This document shows positions 40,589-49,793 of a stretch of 64,000 nucleotides of DNA, one piece after another (the stretch's first letter is position 1; every line of letters begins with the position of its first letter). The notes under the pieces were generated by a model, which worked only from the letters and a program-made list of their open reading frames with translations, did no database searches and had not been told where the DNA came from. Made by a program: the position numbers and the translations under genes. Source of the stretch: Peredibacter starrii (lineage in GTDB: Bacteria > Bdellovibrionota > Bacteriovoracia > Bacteriovoracales > Bacteriovoracaceae); the NCBI RefSeq assembly GCF_034259205.1, contig NZ_CP139487.1:1736001-1800000 (forward strand), in the 5' to 3' direction.

Positions 40589-41848
40589 ATGTCGACGAAT
40601 CACGATGTACGTAAGGAACACGTTGTACTCGCTACTCACTCGAATCTCCGTTACCCGGAGTCTCTGACACTTGATTGGGGGAATAAAGATCCCATGAAGC
40701 GTGGCCCGGTTGTGGCATCTCAGACAAATCCTAAAGCGAGAAACGCCATTGGAACTCACTCGGGTTCTTACACGGTTTATCGCGCACTCTCAATTGCGAG
40801 CGGAAAATTTTCTCCTGCCCACAGGCCGGACCTACACAATACTCACTCACCAGTGAAGATCGGGCCGTTCCCATCGTGGTTTGATGAAACAAAGATTGTT
40901 TCACTAGATCCATGGGGACTGGATCCTCAGAACCATTTCAAAGGTCACTTTGAAAAAGGTTATGACATTCGTCCTTCAATTGCAGTGACTCAAGCTCACT
41001 TACAAATTCCTGAAATCCACGATGCGATTCGTGCCGGTCGACTGAAGCCGGACGGAAAAATCATCAAAGAGAATATGGACATCAAGATCACCAAAGTTGC
41101 CATTGAGCCAGTTTGGTTCCTCCCAGGAATGGCAAAACGTCTCAACGTAGAAGAGGGTGTTCTTCGTCGTATTCTTTTCACGGAATCAGGAGGGATGTAC
41201 CCAGAGCTTATCACTCGTCCCGATCTAAAAGTCTGGTTACCACCTATCGGTTCAACGACGGTTTATATCTTCGGTAATCCGGAAGATCTATCAAATCCAA
41301 ATATCGAACTTTCTTGTCGTGTTCACGATGAGTGTAATGGTTCAGACGTATTTGGTTCTGATATTTGTACATGCAGACCTTACCTCATGTACGGAATTGA
41401 ACACGCGGCCGAGACTGCCCAGAAAGGTGGAGTAGGTATCATCGCTTACTACCGTAAAGAGGGTCGTGCTCTCGGGGAAGTAACAAAGTTCCTCGTGTAC
41501 AACGCTCGTAAACGTCAAGAAGGCGGAGATTCAGCAGCAACATACTTTAAGCGTACTGAATGTGTGGCCGGTGTTGAAGATGCTCGCTTCCAGGAATTCA
41601 TGCCGGACGTGTTGCATCTTTTCGGGATCACAAAAATTCATAATCTTCACTCGATGTCGAACATGAAATACAACGCCATTGTTGGTTCGGGTATCGAAGT
41701 GGTGAATCGTATTTCAATTCCAGCGGAACTTATTCCGGCGGATGCGAACGTCGAAATGGAAGCAAAGAAGGCCGCTGGTTACTTCACGGAAGGTGAAGTG
41801 AAAAAAGGCGAAGACCTACAGAAAGTTAAGGGGAGAGAGATTACGTGA
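40589..41848 (+). CDS. urc1: URC1-like GTP cyclohydrolase II homologue
   Basis: A 419-residue protein whose C-terminal half is a GTP cyclohydrolase II fold. The three zinc ligands are kept with RibA spacing (Cys249, Cys260, Cys262 in DECNGSDVFGSDICTCRP), as is IIAYYRKEGRALGEVTKFL. The N-terminal 190 residues (RNAIGTHSGSYTVYRALSIA, FPSWFDETKIVSLDPWG) are specific to the URC1 branch used in uracil catabolism, not riboflavin synthesis. No DHBP synthase is attached. AAGGAGT lies before the ATG, eight bases after mmsA. It probably opens the pyrimidine ring of a uracil nucleotide. Confidence 0.88.
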   Translation: MSTNHDVRKEHVVLATHSNLRYPESLTLDWGNKDPMKRGPVVASQTNPKARNAIGTHSGSYTVYRALSIASGKFSPAHRPDLHNTHSPVKIGPFPSWFDETKIVSLDPWGLDPQNHFKGHFEKGYDIRPSIAVTQAHLQIPEIHDAIRAGRLKPDGKIIKENMDIKITKVAIEPVWFLPGMAKRLNVEEGVLRRILFTESGGMYPELITRPDLKVWLPPIGSTTVYIFGNPEDLSNPNIELSCRVHDECNGSDVFGSDICTCRPYLMYGIEHAAETAQKGGVGIIAYYRKEGRALGEVTKFLVYNARKRQEGGDSAATYFKRTECVAGVEDARFQEFMPDVLHLFGITKIHNLHSMSNMKYNAIVGSGIEVVNRISIPAELIPADANVEMEAKKAAGYFTEGEVKKGEDLQKVKGREIT

Positions 41849-43026
41849 GCGATTTAGATTATATCCTGTCACCAGTTTGTGTTCGTGACGGGGCCAAAAA
41901 GATTTTTGACGAGACATTAAAAGGGAACACTCATTTTCATTATCATGAAGAGAAGATGGGACCGACAGTTGATTTCGTGATGCAAACCATCCGCGAGAAC
42001 TATCCGGATATGAACATTCCGTTTCACTCTCGTTGGGGACACTTTCGTCCGGGGAACGTTGATCGTTCACTTTGGTTGAAGGCGAAAATTAAAGACCTTG
42101 ATCCGATGGAGCAGGCGAGAATTAAATGGGACCTTGTGATCCCATCTGTTCTTCTTGATGCTGGTGCTGGTCCAGCGTGGAAGTATCATGAGAAAGAAAC
42201 CTCTCGTGATTATGCTCGTTCAGAGGGCCTGGGAGTTGCGAGTTATCACTTATTTATGTCGGGAGCTTTTTCTTCAGATGGAAAATCTCTTCGTTCAGAT
42301 GCGACTGGACTTTCAAAAGTAACTCCGAAACTGATTGAAGAGTATTTCCAAGTGACACCGAACAATCCACTTGTGGGTGTTGAAGGCAGAACGAACTTAC
42401 TTAAAAATCTTGGACGCGCACTTGAGAACAAAGCTCTCTTTAAAGATGGTCGTCCAGGAAATCTCATTGATTATCTTGTGGCAAAACATGGTAAAACGAT
42501 TCCGGCCTTAGCACTTCTTCGTGGTGTGCTGGATGGCCTGGGTCCAATCTGGCCTGGTCGTGAGACGCTTAATGGTGTGAACCTTGGCGATGCTTGGAAA
42601 CACACTAAGTATGGTTTGGTGGCCTTCCACAAACTTTCTCAATGGATGACTTACTCACTGGTTGAACCACTTCTTGAGGCCGGCATTACTGTAACTGGCA
42701 TTGAAGGTCTAACAGGTCTTCCAGAGTACAGAAACGGTGGTCTTCTTCTTGATACCGGAGTTCTCACTTTCAAAAATACCAAAGACGGTGAAGCAACTTG
42801 GGGACCTGAGAGTGATCTCATTATCGAGTGGCGAGCGCTGACTGTGTTCTTACTGGATAAAATCGGCGCGGAAGTTCAGAACCGCCTTGGTAAAACTCCA
42901 CAAGACTTTCCACTGGCGAAAGTTCTTGAAGGAGGCACTTGGTGGGCCGGAAGAAAAATCGCCGCTCAAAACCGCGCAGGCGGTACACCTCCACTTAATA
43001 TTAAATCTGATGGAACTGTATTCTAG
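41845..43026 (+). CDS. urc4: URC4/DUF1688 uracil-catabolism protein
   Basis: A 393-residue protein of the DUF1688 family (URC4/Urg3). Recognisable stretches are LSPVCVRDGAKKIFDETLKG, the central IPSVLLDAGAGPAWKYHEKE, FQVTPNNPLVGVEGRTNLLK, and ESDLIIEWRALTVFLLDKIG near the C-terminus. URC4 is needed with URC1 for uracil breakdown in fungi; the reaction is not well settled. The GTG start overlaps the URC1 stop as GTGA, with GGGGAGAG upstream, so the two are coupled. Confidence 0.9.
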   Translation: MSDLDYILSPVCVRDGAKKIFDETLKGNTHFHYHEEKMGPTVDFVMQTIRENYPDMNIPFHSRWGHFRPGNVDRSLWLKAKIKDLDPMEQARIKWDLVIPSVLLDAGAGPAWKYHEKETSRDYARSEGLGVASYHLFMSGAFSSDGKSLRSDATGLSKVTPKLIEEYFQVTPNNPLVGVEGRTNLLKNLGRALENKALFKDGRPGNLIDYLVAKHGKTIPALALLRGVLDGLGPIWPGRETLNGVNLGDAWKHTKYGLVAFHKLSQWMTYSLVEPLLEAGITVTGIEGLTGLPEYRNGGLLLDTGVLTFKNTKDGEATWGPESDLIIEWRALTVFLLDKIGAEVQNRLGKTPQDFPLAKVLEGGTWWAGRKIAAQNRAGGTPPLNIKSDGTVF

Positions 43027-43035
43027 GGGATAAAT

Positions 43036-43668
43036 ATGCATAAGAATCTCATTGAATTGAATCATCCGCTACTCTTGCACAAACTTGGCTACCTACGTGA
43101 CAAAACCACGTACTCTAATGAATTCAGAAATCTTGTGACTGAAGTGTCTAAGCTTCTCGCTTATGAGGCCATGAGAGATTGGAAAGATATGGATGCGGTT
43201 CGTGTGGAAACTCCGATTGCTCCAACAAAAGTTGATCGCATTATCAATCCTCCGGTTGCCGTGGCGATTCTTCGTGCTGGTAATGGGATGCTGGATGGGG
43301 TGCTTTCGATGATTCCTATCGCTTCGGCCGGCTTCATCGGGATCTACCGTGATAAGTTCATCCAGAATACTGTAGAGTACTACTTTAAACTCCCAGCAGA
43401 TGTGAAGGGTCGAGAAATTCTATTGTGTGACCCTCTAATTGCCACTGCGGACACCATGATTGCGGCCATCGATCGTCTAAAAAGTTATCACGTTGGGCCC
43501 ATTAAAGTGCTCTCAATTTTGACATCTGAGCATGCTCTAAAAAGACTTGAGCATTTTCATCCGGATGTTAAAGTCTTCGCCCTAAATGTCGAGAAGGAAA
43601 TGACTGAAAATGGATATCTCGTACCAGGATTAGGAGACGCGGGTGACCGACTCTACCAAACAAAGTAA
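43036..43668 (+). CDS. upp: uracil phosphoribosyltransferase
   Basis: A 210-residue UPRT. It has LHKLGYLRDKTTYSNEFRNL, PPVAVAILRAGNGMLDGVLS, and the PRPP-binding loop ILLCDPLIATADTMIAAIDR, where D-P-L/M-I-A-T takes the place of the common D-P-M-L-A-T. C-terminal LVPGLGDAGDRLYQTK binds uracil. It makes UMP from uracil and PRPP. Inside the URC operon it corresponds to URC6, the entry step of the pathway. It overlaps the next gene by 26 bases. Confidence 0.93.
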   Translation: MHKNLIELNHPLLLHKLGYLRDKTTYSNEFRNLVTEVSKLLAYEAMRDWKDMDAVRVETPIAPTKVDRIINPPVAVAILRAGNGMLDGVLSMIPIASAGFIGIYRDKFIQNTVEYYFKLPADVKGREILLCDPLIATADTMIAAIDRLKSYHVGPIKVLSILTSEHALKRLEHFHPDVKVFALNVEKEMTENGYLVPGLGDAGDRLYQTK

Positions 43669-44275
43669 AACATTTATTCTAGGTGTTGCCGGCGGCTCAG
43701 GCTCCGGCAAAACCTATTTCGCCAAAGCTCTACACCGTGCTTTGGGTGAACAGGCGACGATTGTTTACCAGGACAATTTCTACATCGATCAATCTCATCG
43801 CTTTGATCACGATGGAGGATCGGTAAACTTCGATCATCCGGAGAGTCTGGACTTAAAGCTTCTGGCCCAATGTTTGGGCGAACTTAAAACCGGATCTGTT
43901 ACCAATATTCCCATCTATGATTTCGTTACTCACTCCCGTAAACAAGAACAATTAAAAGTCGGACCTGCAAAGATCGTGATTGTAGATGGTATTCTTATTT
44001 TCCATCCTGAGTATTTGCGTGCGCAATTCGATGAAATGATCTTCTTTGATACGCCGGAGTCTCTTCGCTATGCCAGACGCCTGGAAAGAGACGTAAAGGA
44101 GCGTGGACGCACTCCTGAGGGTGTACAGGCCCAGTTCTTAAAACAAGTAAAGCCCATGCATGACGAGTTCGTAGAGCCATCTAAGCACCATGCTCATTCC
44201 ATCGTGAAAGATCTGGATGATTACTACGAGTACTTCGATTCTTATAAAGCAAAGCTTTTAAAAATTATTGGATAA
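43643..44275 (+). CDS. udk: uridine kinase
   Basis: A 210-residue P-loop kinase. The Walker A is LGVAGGSGSGKTYFAKALHR, IYQDNFYIDQSHRFDHDGG (here VYQDNFYIDQ) is the uridine-binding region, and IVIVDGILIFHPEYLRAQFD follows. It makes UMP or CMP from nucleosides. A GTG at 43643 with AGGAGACG upstream is used; it overlaps upp by 26 bases, so translation is coupled. With Upp it feeds both free uracil and uridine into the operon's pathway. Confidence 0.93.
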   Translation: MTDSTKQSKTFILGVAGGSGSGKTYFAKALHRALGEQATIVYQDNFYIDQSHRFDHDGGSVNFDHPESLDLKLLAQCLGELKTGSVTNIPIYDFVTHSRKQEQLKVGPAKIVIVDGILIFHPEYLRAQFDEMIFFDTPESLRYARRLERDVKERGRTPEGVQAQFLKQVKPMHDEFVEPSKHHAHSIVKDLDDYYEYFDSYKAKLLKIIG

Positions 44276-44302
44276 CCCTTATAATCTTCGTAGGAGATTC
44301 CT

Positions 44303-45511
44303 ATGAAGATTATAATTCCTCTTGTTCTCATTTCCTTTTCCTCATTCGCTGCCACGCTCGAACCCGTAAATATTGATTACGATTACCAGAATGCTCCTGA
44401 ATATCAGGCAATCATGACTAAGCTCAAAGAGTTTGGTGACTTCTCTAAGAAAGAAGAAACAGCACCTGCGCCCATCAAAACCATGTCTAAGGGAGAGCAG
44501 GCGGTTGAAGAAGCGAAGGCCCGTAACCGCGCCATCATTGCGGCCCAGACCAAAGCTGAGAAGGAAGCCGTTGATAAGAACCGTGATATGACGGAACTTC
44601 AAAAATGGAAGCTCGAAGAAAAGAAAACTCTTGAGGGTTGGAAGAAAGAGTCTCGTGATCAACTCAACGCCTGGAAGCGCGAGCAGGAAATTTTTTTGGG
44701 TCGAATTAAGGTCTATAAAGAGAACACTTTCGAACTGCCAGTAAAACAAGAAAAAATCGTAGAGAAGAAGGTGCCAGCAGAAACTCTGCCCGATGTGCAC
44801 ATCGTTCATTCGGCGTTTGCAGTACCGGTGCGTGATCAGTGGAATCGTCCAACTTGTTCTGCCTTCGCAGGAGTTCGAGTGCTGGAAATTCTTCTCGCTC
44901 AAAACAAAGTCACTCGCGATCTCTCAGAGCAGTATCTTTATTGGGCAAGTAAGCCCAAGTGTTACATGTCACCTTGCTCAGAAAAAGGTTCATGGATCAC
45001 TCCTGCTTATAAGCATTCACAGGGACAAACAACAGTCGACATTCCTCAAGAGTCGGAGTGTGGCTATAACGGTCAGCCGGTAGAAAATAATGAGACCCAG
45101 CTTCCTCTTAAGTCCACTTGTAAGAGTGGTGTGACTAAAGTTGTGAGCTACTCGGAACTTAAGACCCTCGCAGAGACGGTTGAGAGCATTAAGAAAAATA
45201 TCCCGGTGGTGATGGCGGCAAAACTCTCAGAGAACTTTTATAAGAACCAAGGTCTCGTGACTTTAAACGATGCTCATGGGGGAGTTGCGAAACTCGATGC
45301 CCATTCTATGGGACATGCTTTCGTTGGAGTAGGAGTGATCGAGCTTCCGGAAAAGCTAAAAGCAACTGAAGGCAACTATTGTATCGTTGTGGCCAATAGC
45401 TGGGGAAAAGGTTGGGGCGCCGGTGGTTACTCATGCCTCACTGAAAATTGGCTTACAAAGTTCAGACAGAAGTCTCCTTTCATTGGTGTAAATAAGGTTG
45501 CAGTGGAATAA
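44303..45511 (+). CDS. secreted papain-like (C1) cysteine protease
   Basis: A 402-residue exported protease. Signal peptide: KIIIPLVLISFSSFA. Residues 25-160 are a charged helical prodomain or coiled coil (GEQAVEEAKARNRAIIAAQT, LEEKKTLEGWKKES). The peptidase domain has the oxyanion Gln179 and Cys185 in VRDQWNRPTCSAFAG, His338 in DAHSMGHAFVGVGV and Asn365 in VVANSWGKGWGAGGYSCL, all in papain order and spacing. It would degrade protein outside the cell or in prey. TAGGAG precedes the ATG. Confidence 0.92.
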   Translation: MKIIIPLVLISFSSFAATLEPVNIDYDYQNAPEYQAIMTKLKEFGDFSKKEETAPAPIKTMSKGEQAVEEAKARNRAIIAAQTKAEKEAVDKNRDMTELQKWKLEEKKTLEGWKKESRDQLNAWKREQEIFLGRIKVYKENTFELPVKQEKIVEKKVPAETLPDVHIVHSAFAVPVRDQWNRPTCSAFAGVRVLEILLAQNKVTRDLSEQYLYWASKPKCYMSPCSEKGSWITPAYKHSQGQTTVDIPQESECGYNGQPVENNETQLPLKSTCKSGVTKVVSYSELKTLAETVESIKKNIPVVMAAKLSENFYKNQGLVTLNDAHGGVAKLDAHSMGHAFVGVGVIELPEKLKATEGNYCIVVANSWGKGWGAGGYSCLTENWLTKFRQKSPFIGVNKVAVE

Positions 45512-45514
45512 AAT

Positions 45515-46048
45515 ATGCTTCGACTTGAATCAAAAAGACTTTATTACGAGCATCTGGAAGAAAAACATTTTGAGGTATTTTACAGTCAGGAAAGTGATCC
45601 TGAAGTGATGAAATACATTCGTAAGGCCTCACAAGATAAAGATGAGGCGAGAAAAAAGTTTAACGATTATCTGTCTTATATGAAACTTCACCCAAAACTT
45701 GGTGTTTGGGCCGTATTCGAGAAAGAGACTCAAAATCAAATTGGTCTCGGGGTCTTATTTCATATCGAGATGAAACCAGAAAGCGGGCGGTATGAAGTTG
45801 GTTATCGCTTTAATCAAACTTCATGGGGCAAAGGTTATGCTACAGAGTTAACTCATAGGTTCCTTCAGTATGGCTTCAATGAGTTGGGTCTGAAAGAAAT
45901 CTGCGGAACGACAAACCCAGATAATATTGTTTCACAAAAAGTTCTCATGAAGACGGGAATGAAGGACATGGGCATCACCACTGAATTTAGAAGTGGGAGC
46001 CGCTTCTTTGTCCTTAACCGCGACGAATATCACCCCTCGGATGATTAA
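45515..46048 (+). CDS. GNAT-family N-acetyltransferase
   Basis: A 177-residue RimJ/RimL-like acetyltransferase. It starts RLESKRLYYEHLEEKHFEVF, has YEVGYRFNQTSWGKGYATEL (acetyl-CoA pyrophosphate loop W-G-K-G-Y-A-T-E) and EICGTTNPDNIVSQKVLMKT. It follows the protease gene by three bases but is likely to act independently. The substrate is unknown. Its last 35 bases overlap a candidate antisense gene. Confidence 0.88.
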   Translation: MLRLESKRLYYEHLEEKHFEVFYSQESDPEVMKYIRKASQDKDEARKKFNDYLSYMKLHPKLGVWAVFEKETQNQIGLGVLFHIEMKPESGRYEVGYRFNQTSWGKGYATELTHRFLQYGFNELGLKEICGTTNPDNIVSQKVLMKTGMKDMGITTEFRSGSRFFVLNRDEYHPSDD

Positions 46049-46310
46049 ATGTTCTAGTTGAAGAGTGCCGCGGTCCTTTTTGTTTTCTATCTCTAGCATG
46101 ATTATGGATGTGAGAGCGATCTACCTGCGGTCTTCTTGCGACAGCATAGGCCATCTGCGGTTGTTGAAAGAGTGGTGAATGTCTCACCTTGATGTTTCTG
46201 TCTGGAAGTTGGTTTACCACTGACGTAAAGCGACTCAGAATTGAGTTCGCGGCTCTTAACAAGTTTTTTAAAATTTTTAGTTTCATGGGTCCTCGACTTT
46301 TTAACTTCAT
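46014..46310 (-). CDS. candidate small basic protein, 98 residues
   Basis: An ORF of very basic, His-rich composition (FQQPQMAYAVARRPQVDRSH, KQKGPRHSSTRTFNHPRGD). GAGGA lies about nine bases before the ATG, and a second in-frame ATG (MKLKILKNLLRAANSILS) also has GAGG before it. It fills an otherwise empty 440-base gap and overlaps the GNAT 3' end. I see no known family; a chance ORF remains possible. Confidence 0.35.
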   Translation of the reverse strand: MKLKSRGPMKLKILKNLLRAANSILSRFTSVVNQLPDRNIKVRHSPLFQQPQMAYAVARRPQVDRSHIHNHARDRKQKGPRHSSTRTFNHPRGDIRRG

Positions 46311-46490
46311 GTCTTATTTTCCTCGAATAAAAACCCTATTGAGAACAGTGCAAAACTTCGACGCGAACGGTTTTCCCTGAACCATTAATTTTTCTCAGGT
46401 TAATTTATGACATTCATCATTTCTCCACATGACCAATATCAGGGGAGATATTATCCATTTCTGTCATGATATTTATAACAGGAGAGGCTT
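46311..46490. other. upstream region of the universal stress gene
   Basis: AT-rich stretch with GTCATGATATTTATAACAGG shortly before the start codon. The dyad TCATGA and the neighbouring Crp/Fnr gene make a regulatory site possible, but I see no clean TTGAT-N4-ATCAA box. Confidence 0.25.
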
Positions 46491-46943
46491 ATGGAATTTG
46501 GTAAAAGAGTTGTCATCGCAGTAGACATTGCCAAGGAAGCAAGGGGCCGTTTTGATGAATTGAAAGAGATTCATTTTTCTTCCGGATCAGACGTCCATCT
46601 GGTCTATGTCTTCCAGGAAATTGGTTTTAATTTCGCCATCGATGCCTACAGTATGGCCTATCCTCTGGCCGATGATAGGTTGGCGATCGAAAAGTCTGTC
46701 AATGATGCCCTAAAGAAAATTGGCCGGGAAGTTCTTCCCAAGGACGTAAAGGTCCACACTCATTGTATTTTTAGTGAAAATCAAAAAGAAAAACTTTGTG
46801 AAGTGGTGGAAGAAATCAAGGCAGATGTGGTCATTCTCGCGGCCAGAAAACGTCATGGTATCTTTGAAAGTTCCTTCGCCCAGTACATGCTGAAACACTC
46901 TGAGCGAAATCTTCTTATTCTGAAAGATCGGCAATCAGTTTAA
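46491..46943 (+). CDS. universal stress protein family member
   Basis: A 150-residue UspA-like protein. It has RVVIAVDIAKEARGRFDELK at the start, DVHLVYVFQEIG as strand 2, and EEIKADVVILAARKRHGIFE with a C-terminal HSERNLLILK. The ATP-binding G-x2-G-x9-G(S/T) loop is reduced (ARKRHGIFESSFAQYMLKHS), so it may not bind ATP. AGGAGAGG precedes the ATG. It ends convergent with and overlapping the Crp/Fnr gene by 29 bases; such pairs are often redox- or oxygen-linked. Confidence 0.85.
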   Translation: MEFGKRVVIAVDIAKEARGRFDELKEIHFSSGSDVHLVYVFQEIGFNFAIDAYSMAYPLADDRLAIEKSVNDALKKIGREVLPKDVKVHTHCIFSENQKEKLCEVVEEIKADVVILAARKRHGIFESSFAQYMLKHSERNLLILKDRQSV

Positions 46944-47532
46944 GCTTTTCAGTATCTTTTAAATAAAAGGTCTTATCAATTTCAGTGATAAGACCTTGTT
47001 CTTTAAAATCACTGATCACCCGAATGGCGGTTTCATTGGCGGTCCCGATCATGGATGCGATTTCTTCCCGTGATAAATGCAGACGAATACAATGGTTCTC
47101 CCCATAAAGTTTGTCCATGGTCAGAAAATACTCCGCCATCCTTTCGCGTACGTTCTTTTTGACTAAAACAGAATTTCGGTTGAGTGCCTCATCGAGTTCA
47201 TGGGACAGGCGAAGAAGTGTATCAATCGCGAGTTCAGGATTTTTGATGAACAGATCCTCAATGGTTTTATGTTCCACAAAATAGCATTCAGTATCTTCCA
47301 GCGCCTTAGCACTTTCTAAATTCATCTTGCACTTGAAGAGACTTCGGTGGCCGAGGATATCGCCACCCGTGGCAAGTCTTAAGATGTGTTCCTTCCCCTC
47401 AATTCCGTTGGTAAAGATCTTCACATGACCTTGCTTTATGAGATAAATCCCGAAAGAAGATGTTCCTTCGTGATAAATCGTTTCGCCTTTTCGGTAATGA
47501 TGAGACTGTTCACTGATGAGAGATTCCAGCAT
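46915..47532 (-). CDS. Crp/Fnr-family transcriptional regulator
   Basis: A 205-residue regulator. The cyclic-nucleotide-binding-like domain covers residues 5-120 (YRKGETIYHEGTSSFGIYLI, IEGKEHILRLATGGDILGHR), followed by the dimer helix and a winged HTH with LSREEIASMIGTANETAIRV. The N-terminal cysteine cluster of Fnr is absent, so it is not an Fe-S oxygen sensor of that type; the ligand is unknown. GAGGTGA precedes the ATG. Confidence 0.9.
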   Translation of the reverse strand: MLESLISEQSHHYRKGETIYHEGTSSFGIYLIKQGHVKIFTNGIEGKEHILRLATGGDILGHRSLFKCKMNLESAKALEDTECYFVEHKTIEDLFIKNPELAIDTLLRLSHELDEALNRNSVLVKKNVRERMAEYFLTMDKLYGENHCIRLHLSREEIASMIGTANETAIRVISDFKEQGLITEIDKTFYLKDTEKLKLIADLSE

Positions 47533-47602
47533 TCGTCACCTCGCATTCAAAGGTCTATTTTAAGACGTCTTTCTTAATATTTATTCATGCTCCGAACAAT
47601 GG

Positions 47603-47631
47603 TTGTAAAAAGTTGAGCACTTTGGGATTAT
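47603..47631 (+). promoter_or_regulatory. promoter for a leaderless symporter mRNA
   Basis: TTGTAA at 47603-47608, 17-base spacer, GATTAT at 47626-47631. The ATG at 47638 follows by six bases; there is no Shine-Dalgarno. Confidence 0.45.
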
Positions 47632-47637
47632 TTATTA

Positions 47638-48885
47638 ATGAAATACTTAAAAAGCCTTTATGTTCAGGTGTTAGTTGGGATTACTCTAGGGATAACGCTT
47701 GGACTCGTTTCTCCGGATCACGCGGTGAAAATGAAAATTTTGGGTGACAGTTTCATTGCACTTCTAAAAATGCTGATTGGACCTATCATTTTCACCACCG
47801 TCGTTCTTGGGATTTCTCATTCCGGCGACATGAAGAAAGTAGGACGAGTGGGTGGAAAGGCCCTGCTTTATTTTGAGACCATTTCAAATATTGCTCTGGC
47901 GCTCGGACTTGTGGCAGTCAATGTCTTTAAACCCGGTAAAGGTTTTAATGTTGATCCTTCGACACTCGATTCGGGTCCCATTGCTGAATACGCTAAAAAG
48001 GCCGAAAGCACTTCCATGTGGGACTTTCTTTTTAGCATCATCCCGAAGACTTTCACTGACGCTTTCACAAGTTCGGGTAACGTTCTCCAAATTCTCTTCA
48101 TCGCATTACTCTTTGGTTATGGTCTCACACATGTAGGAGACAAAGGTAAGGTCGTGAGAGAATTTTTTGAAGGCCTCTCGCAGATCCTGTTTAAGATTGT
48201 TCACTTTCTTATGTTGTTTGCGCCTATTGGTGCTTTCGGGGCAATGTCGTTTACGATTGGGAAGTATGGAGTTGATTCTCTGGCCCCATTGGCAAAACTC
48301 ATGGGTGTGTTTTATCTCACCTGCATCGTGTTTATCCTGGTAGTCTTGGGACCAATCGCTCGATACTGTGGCTTTAGCATCTTAAAATACATCAGGTACA
48401 TCCGCGAAGAACTCTTCACTGTACTTGGAACTTCATCATCAGAAAGTGTGTTGGCCCCTATGATGGAGAAGTCTGAGCGTTTAGGCTGTTCCAAGTCAGT
48501 TGTAGGATTGGTTATTCCTACTGGATATTCATTCAACTTAGATGGAACTAACATCTATCTCACTATGGCGGCCGTGTTCGTTGCTCAGGCCTTAAATATT
48601 GATCTCACTATCGGAGAACAGTTAAGTCTTCTCTTGGTGGCGACTGTGACTTCACAAGGGGCCTCAGGGGTAACTGGTGCGGGCTTTATTACGTTGGCCG
48701 CGACTCTTGCGGTTGTTCCATCTGTGCCTGTGGGGGGGCTCGCCCTGATCTTTGGGATTGATCGATTTATGTCAGAGGCACGTGCCCTTACGAATACCAT
48801 CGGTAATGGAGTTGCGACGATTGTGATTTCACGTTGGGAAAAAGAGCTTGATACGGAAAAGCTTACTCATGAGTTGAACCGTTAA
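47638..48885 (+). CDS. dicarboxylate/amino acid:cation symporter (DAACS)
   Basis: A 415-residue inner-membrane transporter of the GltP/DctA family. The hallmarks are [20 protein letters not shown] (the serine-rich reentrant loop), [20 protein letters not shown] (N-x-D-G-T substrate/cation site) and [20 protein letters not shown]. Eight helices with two reentrant loops. It imports C4-dicarboxylates, glutamate or aspartate with H+ or Na+. It is divergent from the Crp/Fnr gene, which may control it. The 3' end overlaps the sensor-like gene by 23 bases. Confidence 0.93.
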   Translation: MKYLKSLYVQVLVGITLGITLGLVSPDHAVKMKILGDSFIALLKMLIGPIIFTTVVLGISHSGDMKKVGRVGGKALLYFETISNIALALGLVAVNVFKPGKGFNVDPSTLDSGPIAEYAKKAESTSMWDFLFSIIPKTFTDAFTSSGNVLQILFIALLFGYGLTHVGDKGKVVREFFEGLSQILFKIVHFLMLFAPIGAFGAMSFTIGKYGVDSLAPLAKLMGVFYLTCIVFILVVLGPIARYCGFSILKYIRYIREELFTVLGTSSSESVLAPMMEKSERLGCSKSVVGLVIPTGYSFNLDGTNIYLTMAAVFVAQALNIDLTIGEQLSLLLVATVTSQGASGVTGAGFITLAATLAVVPSVPVGGLALIFGIDRFMSEARALTNTIGNGVATIVISRWEKELDTEKLTHELNR

Positions 48886-49747
48886 AATTCCTCTGGGCCT
48901 TCTCAATTTTTTCCAGATAGGCGAGAGTCTCTTCTTCTGTCATGAGTTCTTTAGAAAATACCGGGAACTGGGTCTCTAATTTTCCAAGGACCTTATTGAT
49001 TCTCTCGATGGTTTCTATAGAGTTTTCCAGCGGTCTCACCAGATGAGTCTTATCCGGACATTCTCTTTTTAAGATGGCGACGGCGAGTTTTTGTGACTGA
49101 AGAGGACTGTTCGTTCGATCTCTCATACTGAGAAATATCTGGGCCAGTTTTTCATGGACCTCATAGACCGCCTTTTCTCGGGTCAGTTTCTCGATCAGTT
49201 TTTGATCACGATAGCGGAAGGTTATGAGAGCAATGGCGATTGAGACATAGATGAAGCTCACCTGGGGCTCACTGGAGAGCACCACATTGGGTGAGTGAGG
49301 AAGATCCAGGTAATACCAAATAAAAATATTCTGAGCACATACCAAAAACATGAGAAATAAATTTACCCAATAAGGGCCGGGCACTAAAAAGGCCAAAAGA
49401 AGAATTTGGATTTTGCCGGAGACCAACGGAATCCATTCTTCACCACTGGCAAGATAATCCTGTTGAAGCGTCCAGTTGAAGTATGCATAAGGGAGAAACA
49501 AAGAGAGATACGCCCAGACACACTTTCTCCTGTCCCAAAGTTCTTTTTTAAAGACCAGGGCAATGAGCATCAGTATGGCGAAAACCAGATGAATGGACCT
49601 TTCTCTGACTTGTCGTGGAAAGATCTCCATATTCTCGAAGCGCCATATGGCGATTGATTGAACTAAGATAACAACGACCGCCAGAGTTAGAACAACGTTC
49701 CGAGATGATGAGTTATAAGGTTTATTGCTTGTAATGTAATGAACCAT
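48863..49747 (-). CDS. membrane sensor with a degenerate kinase dimerisation domain
   Basis: A 294-residue protein. Residues 15-190 contain six to seven membrane helices. A coiled-coil-like segment follows, with [20 protein letters not shown], in which the alignment to H-D-L-x-N-P-L of a HisKA helix is clear but the phospho-His is replaced. There is no ATPase domain; the protein ends at [19 protein letters not shown]. It is therefore not an active histidine kinase. The receiver gene directly upstream (49794) is a likely functional partner. The 3' end overlaps the symporter gene. Confidence 0.65.
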   Translation of the reverse strand: MVHYITSNKPYNSSSRNVVLTLAVVVILVQSIAIWRFENMEIFPRQVRERSIHLVFAILMLIALVFKKELWDRRKCVWAYLSLFLPYAYFNWTLQQDYLASGEEWIPLVSGKIQILLLAFLVPGPYWVNLFLMFLVCAQNIFIWYYLDLPHSPNVVLSSEPQVSFIYVSIAIALITFRYRDQKLIEKLTREKAVYEVHEKLAQIFLSMRDRTNSPLQSQKLAVAILKRECPDKTHLVRPLENSIETIERINKVLGKLETQFPVFSKELMTEEETLAYLEKIEKAQRNFNGSTHE

Positions 49748-49753
49748 CGGGGA

Positions 49754-49782
49754 AGAGTAGCAACCCGAATAAGGCGATTCAA
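49754..49782 (-). promoter_or_regulatory. promoter for a leaderless sensor mRNA
   Basis: Minus strand: TTGAAT (49777-49782), 17-base spacer, TACTCT (49754-49759), six bases before the ATG at 49747. The same TACTCT-N6-ATG occurs before rlmF. Confidence 0.4.
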
Positions 49783-49793
49783 CTAAAGAGTAT

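Noticed and set aside
42905-42920. CTGGCGAAAGTT inside urc4 as another copy of the HNH palindrome
   Set aside because: Only one partial arm matches and it lies in conserved coding sequence; I count it as chance.
47533-47637. Fnr or Crp box between the regulator and symporter genes
   Set aside because: No TTGAT-N4-ATCAA or TGTGA-N6-TCACA dyad is present; regulation by the neighbour remains a guess.
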